A stretch of 38,199 nt of DNA. It comes from an uncultured Prevotellaceae bacterium (GTDB lineage Bacteria > Bacteroidota > Bacteroidia > Bacteroidales > Bacteroidaceae). This document shows, piece by piece, positions 32,601 to 38,199 of the stretch; the first letter of the stretch is position 1; each line of letters begins with the position of its first letter. A program made the translations under genes and the position numbers. The DNA lies in assembly GCA_902764705.1 (NCBI GenBank), contig CACWWZ010000027.1, positions 1-38,199 on the forward strand. The letters are read 5' to 3'. Under the pieces are notes generated by a model, which saw nothing but the letters and a program-made list of their open reading frames with translations, did not search any database and was not told the DNA's origin.

Positions 32601-32939
32601 TTCGAGGGTAATCTCGTAGTTGTTACGACCGTCAATCTTGATTTCCTTCGTGATGTATCCGATGTAGGACACCACGATGGTCTGACCTTGATTAACACTT
32701 AGCGTAAAGTTTCCGTCGAAGTCGGTGGCGACACCGTTCGAAGTACCCTTTACAACTACACTGGCACCAATGACGGGACCCATAGCGTCCGTCACAGTAC
32801 CCGTAATTTTCTTCGCCTGTTGTACCTCATTGGGCAGCGGCGAGCTGCCCTCAGCGGCATACGTTACGGGCGAATTGCCCAGCAGGGTTATTGCGAATAA
32901 TCCTGCTAGCAGAGAGTTTTTTCTGCAATTTAAATTCAT
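29637..32939 (-). CDS. susC: SusC/RagA-family TonB-dependent glycan transporter
   Basis: A 1100-residue outer-membrane active transporter. It has a signal peptide (about residues 1-29), an N-terminal carboxypeptidase-regulatory-like domain (KITGTVTDAMGPVIGASVVV; DFDGNFTLSV), the TonB box EVVVVGYGTMKKSDISGA, and the plug domain with SLQGRAAGVSAVQTSGAPGS and PLYVIDGVIV. A long beta-barrel follows to a terminal phenylalanine (YSFALNVSF). It imports oligosaccharides using TonB energy. It is the first gene of the PUL operon (susC, susD, SGBP-B-like, TIG protein, GH5, GH26), read from the promoter at 32993-33000. The extended N-terminus lacks the STN domain that would couple it to an anti-sigma factor. 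Confidence 0.95.
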   Translation of the reverse strand: MNLNCRKNSLLAGLFAITLLGNSPVTYAAEGSSPLPNEVQQAKKITGTVTDAMGPVIGASVVVKGTSNGVATDFDGNFTLSVNQGQTIVVSYIGYITKEIKIDGRNNYEITLEEDKKMLDEVVVVGYGTMKKSDISGASSTIGESAIKGSIITSLDQSLQGRAAGVSAVQTSGAPGSASSIRVRGTATINANAEPLYVIDGVIVRGNDRGESGAAYGLGDALGNGSVSTISPLSTIDPADIVSMEILKDASATAIYGAQGANGVVLITTKHGKAGEAKFSYNGMVAASRQTKRLDMMNLREYAQFYNGLYEQGEISTQNAYLADPSLLGKGTNWQDAVFQTAWQHSHQISAQGGTEKVKYYVSGSYMNQEGTIIGSKFDRLSFRSNIDAELKSWLKMGVNLAYSNSNDDLKLADSDEGLITYSLTTIPSIPIYNIEGGYSSISQEGYTNPNPIAMALSDEILLNRQKLNGNIFFDVTPFKKINLTWHTEVGFDVNSSKGETYEPMISLGTWKRTTNSSQWNKNSGQFLQIKNYLTWMHTFAEKHNVTGMVGQEAWESKYDYITVSNTNLPSDEVHSPNLGQGTQTFSNGFGSSSMASFFTRWTYSFDNRYNATYTYRYDGSSNFGPNNRWAGFHSFAASWRFSNEKFFQEALGNVISNGKLRLGWGQTGNANIGGFKWGVPLSKMESDLGVTYRPAQIANKDIKWESQEQWNVGLDLGFLNDRINLTVDFYVKESKDMLMMLNLPSIMGTQGNGSSSLKAPWGNYGHIRNTGLEISLNTHPIRTKDFTWDSDFQISFNKNKLVSLSDGSTSVALTGYGQWTDVVSYTKEGESLYNFYGYVCDGVYESLEDIETSPKPAAYPSNGVFSKGSTVWVGDIKYKDLNGDGVIDENDRTVIGNPLPKYTFGFNNTFTYKGFDLNIFINGSVGGKIGNYNKMKLTHMNSSWTNQLNDVNGRAILQPINANKDYSAGVDRGDGQLVWNWYDDITNIRVSNSGTSMPRASINDPNDNDRWSDRYIEDGSYVRLKNIALGYNFPKKWISKWGIDNLRLSCNIQNLLTITNYSGYDPEVGASTTSANVFGLDNGRYPSPTTYSFALNVSF

Positions 32940-32992
32940 ACTTTGTCCTTTAGTTAATAGTATAATGTATTATCATCATCAGTTTGACGTGG

Positions 32993-33000
32993 CAAAGTTA
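32993..33000 (-). promoter_or_regulatory. Bacteroidetes promoter for the SusCD operon
   Basis: Minus strand TAACTTTG, with a TTG (33022-33024) 21 nt upstream matching the -33 element. The predicted leader is about 50 nt. Confidence 0.7.
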
Positions 33001-33105
33001 ATACTATTTTTTGAAATTATACAATACTTTTTTGCTTTTCTTTGATACTTTTACGAAAAGCATATGATAAAAAATCTTAAAAGGTCGTTTTTTGAGCATA
33101 AAAAT

Positions 33106-33141
33106 AGGGAACTATATATCTAAATAGGTATATGGCTCCCT
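33106..33141 (-). terminator. Hairpin terminator after the DUF4468-type gene
   Basis: A 13-bp stem with one mismatch (33106-33118 with 33129-33141) and a 10-nt loop, 26 nt beyond the stop. On the minus strand it is followed by ATTTTTA. It separates this gene from the susC promoter. Confidence 0.75.
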
Positions 33142-33167
33142 GAGATTGAATACTAATGATGTCAGTT

Positions 33168-33932
33168 TTACCAGTCGTCGTCCTCGTTGCCTACGAGGCC
33201 GTTTTTGACAGCTTCTTCGATTTTGTCGAGAATGGCGTTAGAGTAGGCGTGGGTCATGACAAGGGCTTTCGAACAGGTACGCTTTTGGGCATCCTTCTCG
33301 ACGAAGGGATAGCGTTTGTTGATTTCCCACTGCTCGTCATAGAGCCGGCGGTCGGTCTTGTCGGCATTCATGCGCTTGCCGTCGCTATAGATATTCTGGT
33401 TCTTCTGTCGGTCGTTGTCCTTGTCAGCCAAGGCTCCCAGCCATCCTCCGTCCTCGACTTTCAGGATGTCGTAGTTCTGCACGGTGTACGTCACGCGTAC
33501 CTTACCTTCTTTAATGTCAATCCTGATGATGGGGGTGATGTTGACAATATATCGGAATATGGTACCGGTATGGTCGGCAATGGCATCGATGGTCGACGAG
33601 ATGATGATACAGCCGGACTCCTTGTCGTTCAGCGTAATGGCCTGCTTGTCCTTAAAGGTGGCTGTAACCCAGTAGTTCAGCATCACATATAGTTGCTGCT
33701 TGGTCTTGCCGGGGGCTTCAATGACCTGCTGGTAGGTCAATGACTGGTTTTTGTCGAACTTGATGTCTTTGGCCAGATTGGCTGCTGCGTCGAGCCACTT
33801 GTCGCCATACTTTTCCTTAGCATATTTTTCCAGGTCAGCGGCTTTCATCACCTGTGCTTGAACTCCTGCCATAGCTCCGCAAAGAAAGAGTAGGGCAGTC
33901 AATAAGCATGTTTTCATCGTCATATTCGTCAT
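33168..33932 (-). CDS. Exported protein of the DUF4468 type
   Basis: A 254-residue protein of unknown function. A signal peptide ends near VQAQ; ATGs at 33932, 33923 and 33917 are all in frame, and MKTCLLTALLFLC from 33917 is an equally good start. The mature part contains a DUF4468-like beta domain (NYWVTATFKDKQAITLNDKE, then SGCIIISSTIDAIA and IIRIDIKEGKVRVTY), a family widespread in Bacteroidetes. It is followed by a helical, charged C-terminus ending in an acidic NEDDDW. It has its own promoter (33952-33959) and terminator, so it is not part of the SusCD operon. Confidence 0.75.
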   Translation of the reverse strand: MTNMTMKTCLLTALLFLCGAMAGVQAQVMKAADLEKYAKEKYGDKWLDAAANLAKDIKFDKNQSLTYQQVIEAPGKTKQQLYVMLNYWVTATFKDKQAITLNDKESGCIIISSTIDAIADHTGTIFRYIVNITPIIRIDIKEGKVRVTYTVQNYDILKVEDGGWLGALADKDNDRQKNQNIYSDGKRMNADKTDRRLYDEQWEINKRYPFVEKDAQKRTCSKALVMTHAYSNAILDKIEEAVKNGLVGNEDDDW

Positions 33933-33951
33933 TTTGATTGTTTTGATTCTG

Positions 33952-33959
33952 CAAAGATA
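33952..33959 (-). promoter_or_regulatory. Bacteroidetes -7 promoter element for the DUF4468-type gene
   Basis: Minus strand TATCTTTG followed by CAG, 19 nt before the first possible ATG. Confidence 0.6.
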
Positions 33960-34033
33960 CTGTTTTTTTGCGATATGTCCAAATCTAGGGCCGATTTTTA
34001 TCGTTTGAGCATCTTTTTTCGTATTCTCCTTTT

Positions 34034-34064
34034 ACTTTTTTACTTTTTTACTTTTTTACTTTTA
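34034..34064. repeat. 8-bp tandem repeat upstream of the ilvC promoter
   Basis: Units of A-C followed by six T occur at an 8-bp period (adenines at 34034, 34042, 34050, 34058), ending about 10 bp before the presumed -7 element. It covers the -33 region. Confidence 0.75.
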
Positions 34065-34074
34065 TTTTTTTTCG

Positions 34075-34082
34075 TACCTTCG
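34075..34082 (+). promoter_or_regulatory. Probable -7 promoter element for ilvC
   Basis: TACCTTCG followed by CAC, one mismatch from TAnnTTTG. No better match is seen between here and the start codon; it implies a leader of about 150 nt. Confidence 0.45.
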
Positions 34083-34110
34083 CACCCGATTTTATGAGTT
34101 AACCCCTTGT

Positions 34111-34190
34111 CACACCCTCGGGTAGGGTGGGAGCGGACTTGTAAAAAGACGGTGGTGAGCACCAAGCGTCCGGCTCTCGGGTAGGGCTGG
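34111..34190 (+). promoter_or_regulatory. Candidate structured regulatory RNA in the ilvC leader
   Basis: Two hairpins present the same loop CGGGT inside the exact 11-mer CTCGGGTAGGG (34117-34127 and 34176-34186). Hairpin 1 is a 6-bp stem (34113-34118 with 34124-34129). Hairpin 2 is up to 8 bp (34170-34177 with 34183-34190, two G-U pairs). Between them CGGAC (34134-34138) pairs with GTCCG (34168-34172), extended by TTG/CAA, around an inner GGTG/CACC hairpin (34151-34154 with 34160-34163). Bases 34170-34172 belong to both the central stem and hairpin 2, so the two are mutually exclusive. There is no leader peptide rich in Ile, Leu or Val. I do not match it to a known riboswitch class. Confidence 0.5.
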
Positions 34191-34237
34191 CATAGTACGC
34201 AAGGGATATGTATAACAATTTAAATTATTTAGCTATT

Positions 34238-35287
34238 ATGGCAGAAATGAATTTTGGTGGCGTTATCGAGACTGTAGTCACCAGCAAAGAGTTCTCACTC
34301 GAGAAAGCACGTGAAGTATTAAAGGATGAGGTAATCGCCGTCATCGGTTATGGTGTTCAGGGACCAGGACAGGCCTGCAACCTGCGCGACAATGGTTTCA
34401 ATGTGATTGTCGGCCAGCGTCAGGGTAAGACCTACGACAAGGCCGTCGCTGACGGTTGGGTACCTGGTAAGACGCTGTTCTCTATCGAGGAGGCTGCTGA
34501 GAAGGGCACTATCCTCTGCATGCTGCTCTCCGATGCTGGTCAGATGCAGCAGTGGCCGACCATCAAGAAATATCTGAAGCCTGGTAAGACTTTGTATTAT
34601 TCTCACGGTTTTGCTATCAACTGGAGCGACCGTACGGGTGTGGTTCCTCCCAAGGATGTCGACGTGATTATGGTGGCTCCTAAGGGCTCTGGTACCAGCC
34701 TCCGCACCATGTTCTGCGAGGGTCGCGGTCTGAACTGCTCTTACGCCGTCTATCAGGACGCTACGGGCAAGGCCAAGGAGAAGACGCTGGCCTTCGGTAT
34801 CGGTATCGGTGCCGGTTATCTGTTTGAGACTACCTTCCAGCGCGAGGCTACCTCTGACCTGACTGGTGAGCGTGGCTCGCTGATGGGTGCCATCCAGGGC
34901 CTTCTGCTTGCTCAGTACGAGGTGCTGCGTGAGAATGGTCACACACCGTCTGAGGCTTTCAACGAGACCGTTGAGGAGCTCACCCAGAGTCTTGGCCCGT
35001 TGTTTGGTGCTAAGGGTATGGACTGGATGTACGCTAACTGCTCGACCACCGCACAGCGTGGTGCATTGGACTGGGCTCCCCGTTTCCACGATGCCATTAA
35101 GCCCGTCATGGAGTGGCTCTACTACTCGGTGAAGACTGGCAACGAGGCTCAGATTACCATCGACGCCAACTCGAAGCCCGACTATCGTGCCGGCTTGGAG
35201 AAGGAACTCGAGGCTATGCGTAATCAGGAAATGTGGCGCGCCGGCGAGACCGTCCGCAAGCTGCGTCCTGAATATCAGGAAGACTAA
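34238..35287 (+). CDS. ilvC: Ketol-acid reductoisomerase
   Basis: A 349-residue class I enzyme of isoleucine/valine synthesis, converting acetolactate-type substrates to dihydroxy acids with NADPH and Mg2+. The nucleotide-binding motif is VIGYGVQGPGQACNLRDNG, with the NADPH-type GQRQGKTYDKA loop. The catalytic domain follows: HGFAINW, VIMVAPKGSGTSLRTMF, SDLTGERGSLMGAIQGLLLA and YANCSTTAQRGALDW. The frame extends 10 codons upstream (MYNNLNYLAI), but MAEMNFGGVIE matches Bacteroidetes IlvC starts, so ATG at 34238 is chosen. The gene is preceded by a structured leader. No other ilv or leu genes are in the window. Confidence 0.95.
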   Translation: MAEMNFGGVIETVVTSKEFSLEKAREVLKDEVIAVIGYGVQGPGQACNLRDNGFNVIVGQRQGKTYDKAVADGWVPGKTLFSIEEAAEKGTILCMLLSDAGQMQQWPTIKKYLKPGKTLYYSHGFAINWSDRTGVVPPKDVDVIMVAPKGSGTSLRTMFCEGRGLNCSYAVYQDATGKAKEKTLAFGIGIGAGYLFETTFQREATSDLTGERGSLMGAIQGLLLAQYEVLRENGHTPSEAFNETVEELTQSLGPLFGAKGMDWMYANCSTTAQRGALDWAPRFHDAIKPVMEWLYYSVKTGNEAQITIDANSKPDYRAGLEKELEAMRNQEMWRAGETVRKLRPEYQED

Positions 35288-35290
35288 ACA

Positions 35291-35318
35291 ATGTCTGATG
35301 TCAGATGTCTGATGTCAG
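35291..35318. repeat. Heptanucleotide tandem repeat after ilvC
   Basis: Four 7-bp units alternating ATGTCTG and ATGTCAG, starting 4 bp after the ilvC stop. Confidence 0.85.
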
Positions 35319-35332
35319 ATTCTAACATTTTG

Positions 35333-35361
35333 AGGGCGTGTCATTCTTCTTGACACGCCTT
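35333..35361 (+). terminator. Hairpin after ilvC, terminator or attenuator
   Basis: An 11-bp stem (35333-35343 with 35351-35361) with a 7-nt loop, 46 nt after ilvC. The following sequence (CATTCAATT) lacks a strong U run, so read-through into the transporter gene is possible. Confidence 0.6.
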
Positions 35362-35362
35362 C

Positions 35363-35392
35363 ATTCAATTAATAACCAGCTTTTAATTGAAT
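35363..35392 (+). promoter_or_regulatory. Inverted repeat abutting the transporter start codon
   Basis: ATTCAATTAA (35363-35372) and TTAATTGAAT (35383-35392) are perfect inverted repeats separated by 10 nt. The second arm ends exactly at the ATG (35393). It could be an operator or an RNA hairpin that controls initiation. Confidence 0.4.
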
Positions 35393-36742
35393 ATGGAAAA
35401 CAGAGGTACATTCGGTAGTAAACTTGCCATCATTCTGGCTACGGCAGGTTCCGCGATAGGTTTAGGAAACATCTGGCGCTTTCCGTTTACTACTGGACAA
35501 AACGGCGGTGCAGCATTCATCATCATCTATCTGGTATGTGTGCTGTTTTTGGGCATACCAGGTATGGTCAGTGAATTTATCGTAGGTCGTCGCGCCCAAA
35601 CGAATGCAGCACGTGCTTACGCCCAGTTGGGACGCAAGAATTGGCGTTTTGTGGGCTATCTGGGAATTCTCACCTCTACGATTATCCTGGGCTTTTATGC
35701 CGTAGTGGCTGGCTGGTGCTTACAGTATCTGTTTGCTGCTATTGCCGGACACTTAAATGGTGAAGCGCAGTACATCATCAAGTACTTCCAGGAGTTTTCC
35801 AACAATCCTCTGAAACCGTGTCTCTGGGCTGTGGCCTTTGTGCTGATAACCCATTTTGTGATTGCCCAGGGCGTAAACAAAGGCATCGAGCGTATCTCTA
35901 AACTGCTGATGCCGTTGCTGTTAATCCTGTTGCTGATATTGGTGGTGGCTTCATGCATGCTGCCTGGTGCTGTTGAAGGTATTAAGTTCCTGCTGAAGCC
36001 TGATTTCTCGAAGATGAATGGTGACGTGATTTTGGAGGCTTTGGGTCAGGCGTTCTTCTCGCTGAGTTTGGGAACGGCCTGCCTCTGTACCTACGCTTCT
36101 TATTTTAAGAGCGACACCAATCTGTTGAAGTCAGCCACCCAGATTGCCTTATTGGACTCTGCCATCGCCATTCTGGCAGGTCTGATGATTTTCCCGGCAG
36201 CGTTCTCCGTGGGCGTACAGCCCGACAGCGGCCCTTCGTTGATCTTTATCACGCTCCCGAATGTATTCCAGCAGGCCTTCAGTGCATTGCCTTGGAATGG
36301 TTATATCCTCTCCTGTTTGTTTTATGCCTTGTTGGTCTTCGCTGCCTTGACGTCTACCATCTCTATGCACGAGATCGGTACGGCATTCTTCCACGAAGAA
36401 CTGAATCTGCCGCGAAAGTATGCCACGTGGATTCTGACGGTGGTCTGCTCAGTCATCGCTGTGTTCAGTTCTCTCTCTACCGGAGCCTACGACCTGCATG
36501 TGTTCGGTATGTCGCTGATGGACTTCTGCGATTTCCTCACGGCTAAGTTCATGTTGCCCATTGGTGGCTTCCTCACGAGCATCATCATGGGATGGTTCGT
36601 TGATCGCCAGCTGGTACGCGATGAGTTTACCAATCGTGGCACCGTTGCAGGGTCGTTCTTCACGGCTTATTTGTTTTCCGTCAGATATATCGTGCCGCTC
36701 TGCATCGTTCTGATTTTCCTGCATCAATTCGGTATCCTATGA
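35393..36742 (+). CDS. Neurotransmitter:sodium symporter (NSS/SNF) family transporter
   Basis: A 449-residue polytopic inner-membrane protein of the LeuT-fold NSS family, Na+-driven uptake of amino acids or related amines. The first helix has ATAGSAIGLGNIWRFPFTTG then QNGGAAF, which contains the unwound Na+/substrate site. Conserved positions recur in later helices, for example LGQAFFSLSLGTACLCTYAS and FAALTSTISMHE. A TTG two codons upstream opens the frame, but the ATG at 35393 is preferred. No consensus promoter is obvious between it and ilvC, so it may be read through from ilvC. Its last codons overlap the porin gene (ATGA). Branched-chain amino acids are a plausible substrate given ilvC, but that is inference only. 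Confidence 0.88.
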   Translation: MENRGTFGSKLAIILATAGSAIGLGNIWRFPFTTGQNGGAAFIIIYLVCVLFLGIPGMVSEFIVGRRAQTNAARAYAQLGRKNWRFVGYLGILTSTIILGFYAVVAGWCLQYLFAAIAGHLNGEAQYIIKYFQEFSNNPLKPCLWAVAFVLITHFVIAQGVNKGIERISKLLMPLLLILLLILVVASCMLPGAVEGIKFLLKPDFSKMNGDVILEALGQAFFSLSLGTACLCTYASYFKSDTNLLKSATQIALLDSAIAILAGLMIFPAAFSVGVQPDSGPSLIFITLPNVFQQAFSALPWNGYILSCLFYALLVFAALTSTISMHEIGTAFFHEELNLPRKYATWILTVVCSVIAVFSSLSTGAYDLHVFGMSLMDFCDFLTAKFMLPIGGFLTSIIMGWFVDRQLVRDEFTNRGTVAGSFFTAYLFSVRYIVPLCIVLIFLHQFGIL

Positions 36743-37935
36743 GGTACGTGAGAATACTGAGACTGGGGCTGATGGCAGTCTTTGTAATGGCTGCTGCCAG
36801 TGGTTGGGCGCAGGGTGCCAATACGGGTATGGGCGGACGCGATGAAGGTGTAGCCTCCATCCTCGAGAAACTCAAGGTCATGGATAAGAAAAACGATGCC
36901 TTCAACATCTTCCTGAACACCAATATGGCTTACGAGGAAAACTTAGGAAGCAACCCCGACGGAGGCTTCAAGGGACGTCATTTGCGTTTCGAGGCCCGTG
37001 GATTCTTGGATGAGCACTGGAGCTACCGTCTTCGCTTCAAGTTCGAAAGTCCCTGGGAAAAGCAGGACGACGGGCTTTCCAACAGCCTCGACATTTTGAT
37101 GGTGAACTACCAGGTTAATAAGCGGCTGCGACTGAAAGCCGGTAAGCAGGCGCTGGGAATGGGTGGCTTCGAGTATGATGCCAACGCCATTCAGGTGCTC
37201 GACTATTCTGATTTCAATGCCAATTTCAATACCTCGCTGATAGGTATGGAAGTCGCCTACGACGTCGCTAAAGGACAGGAGATTTCGCTGGCGGTGTCAA
37301 ATGCCAACAACAATTCCATCGATAAGGTGTATCCCGGTGCAGGGCTCCAGGAAACACGCCATCCGCTGGCTGTTACCGTCAACTGGATGGGTAACCGCCT
37401 TTGGGACAAACTCGAGAACCACTGGTCGTACACCTATATGCACGAGGCCAGCGGGGTGAGCAACCGTTTCCTGATGCTTGGCTCGCTCTTAACGTGGAAC
37501 AAGTGGCAATGTTATCTGGACTACTATCACGCCTGGGAGAATATCGACCGTCATGGCATTGTCAGTGTCGATGCCGCAGCAGCAGGCATTGCCCAGCCTG
37601 AGGATGGCGATGCGTCGTCACCGGCCTACATCCGCGACGTGCGCTACCAGACGCTCGTTGGCTATTGCAGATATCACTTCTCTCCTCATTGGGCTGGCGC
37701 CGTGAAAGGCTTTGCCGAATGGGCTTCCGCGCCCGACATCAGCGCATTGAAGAACTATCGCCGCAACTATGGCTATCAAGTTGCCCTGCAGTGGTTCCCC
37801 GATCTTTCCCAGGATGCGCACCTCTCGCTGGCTTATGTCGGCAAGACCACCCGCTACGACGCCGCCGTCGGACTGCCCAACCGCAGCAGCAACCGTGTGG
37901 AGCTCAGTCTGATATACCGTATCAAGATTTTCTAA
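36739..37935 (+). CDS. OprO/OprP-like outer-membrane porin
   Basis: A 398-residue predicted outer-membrane beta-barrel. The signal peptide ends around GWAQG. The mature N-terminus has a short helical stretch (GVASILEKLKVMDKKNDAF), then strands typical of phosphate-selective-porin-type proteins (FKGRHLRFEARGFLDEHWSY; RLKAGKQALGMGGFEYD; TSLIGMEVAYDV) to a terminal phenylalanine (IYRIKIF). The family name does not prove phosphate transport; many Bacteroidetes members have unknown substrates. The 4-nt overlap with the NSS gene suggests co-translation and that the porin admits the substrate of that transporter. Confidence 0.82.
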   Translation: MRYVRILRLGLMAVFVMAAASGWAQGANTGMGGRDEGVASILEKLKVMDKKNDAFNIFLNTNMAYEENLGSNPDGGFKGRHLRFEARGFLDEHWSYRLRFKFESPWEKQDDGLSNSLDILMVNYQVNKRLRLKAGKQALGMGGFEYDANAIQVLDYSDFNANFNTSLIGMEVAYDVAKGQEISLAVSNANNNSIDKVYPGAGLQETRHPLAVTVNWMGNRLWDKLENHWSYTYMHEASGVSNRFLMLGSLLTWNKWQCYLDYYHAWENIDRHGIVSVDAAAAGIAQPEDGDASSPAYIRDVRYQTLVGYCRYHFSPHWAGAVKGFAEWASAPDISALKNYRRNYGYQVALQWFPDLSQDAHLSLAYVGKTTRYDAAVGLPNRSSNRVELSLIYRIKIF

Positions 37936-37958
37936 AGAAATACACTGTCCTCCTGCTT

Positions 37959-37974
37959 TTATCCAATTGGATAA
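37959..37974. promoter_or_regulatory. Perfect 16-bp palindrome after the porin gene
   Basis: TTATCCAATTGGATAA begins 24 nt beyond the porin stop. It could be a protein-binding site or part of the 3' UTR; nothing more can be said. Confidence 0.3.
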
Positions 37975-38061
37975 TCTTTTATGGATAATAATTTGAAGTG
38001 AGGCCTTCTCTCTTAGAGAGTTTGAGGAACAACATGTAGAAACTTACCGAAGCACTTACCG

Positions 38062-38095
38062 AATGCGTTTCAAGAACTTGGAACGCATTTTTTTT
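38062..38095 (+). terminator. Rho-independent terminator of the NSS-porin operon
   Basis: A 12-bp stem (38062-38073 with 38078-38089, one G-T pair) with tetraloop GAAC, directly followed by a run of T to 38095. It lies 126 nt after the porin stop. I see no gene in 37936-38199. Confidence 0.9.
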
Positions 38096-38199
38096 GTGCC
38101 TAACTTTGCCATCGACAAACAGAATTATTAATCCGAGTTGGGTGAGAATCTCATGAGTTAAAGCTGGCCGGCGTTCGAAGCTCATCTCACAAAACTGGG

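Noticed and set aside
34094-34182. Leader-peptide attenuator for ilvC
   Set aside because: The only ATG after the promoter opens a two-codon frame (Met-Ser-stop), and no frame is rich in Ile, Leu or Val codons.
37979-38185. Small gene on the minus strand at the right edge
   Set aside because: It runs through the terminator hairpin at 38062-38095 and shows no start-site context or homology that I recognise.

Overview
The window looks like a chromosomal segment of a Bacteroidales bacterium, most likely a gut or rumen Prevotella or close relative. The reasons are a SusC/SusD glycan-uptake operon, a gldH homologue, a purH-mreB-mreC-mreD-mrdA-rodA cluster, promoters of the TAnnTTTG type instead of -35/-10 boxes, and no clear Shine-Dalgarno sequences. 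I see no rRNA, tRNA, CRISPR array, insertion sequence or prophage.

Layout. 1-450: no confident gene; two copies of a palindromic 13-mer, a short coding-like remnant and a GC-rich hairpin. 451-3395 (minus): XylE-type sugar transporter, orphan receiver-domain response regulator and aroB, read from one promoter that diverges from holB. 3440-6213 (plus): holB, ricT and gldH. 6214-12734 (minus): purH (only the IMP cyclohydrolase domain), mreB, mreC, mreD, mrdA and rodA, the rod-shape elongation machinery. 12855-14386 (plus): a FadL/OmpP1-type outer-membrane protein with its terminator. 14437-16786 (minus): a large MscS-family channel, divergent from a BadF-type sugar kinase (16892-17788, plus). 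17801-19876 (minus): DsbD, divergent from a GH5 mannanase (19993-21285, plus).

21311-33000 (minus) is a polysaccharide utilization locus: susC, susD, an SGBP-B-like protein, an IPT/TIG-repeat surface protein, a GH5 endoglucanase-like lipoprotein and a GH26 lipoprotein. The GH5 mannanase converges on its 3' end across one hairpin that can terminate both strands. The enzyme set points to beta-mannan or glucomannan. The glycan would be bound by the SGBPs, cut at the surface by the GH5 enzymes and imported by SusCD. The GH26 protein appears to lack its catalytic acid/base. No SusR, hybrid two-component or ECF regulator is encoded here.

33168-33932 (minus) encodes a small exported DUF4468-type protein. 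34075-35287 (plus) is ilvC behind a structured leader of about 150 nt carrying two identical hairpin loops, my best candidate for an undescribed regulatory element. 35393-37935 (plus) is a neurotransmitter:sodium-symporter family transporter translationally overlapping an OprP-like porin, followed by a strong terminator.

A second unexplained theme runs through the window. Degenerate short tandem repeats, mostly with a 7-bp period, sit at many gene junctions and also inside the aroB and dsbD coding regions. In two places they make up the 5' UTR.
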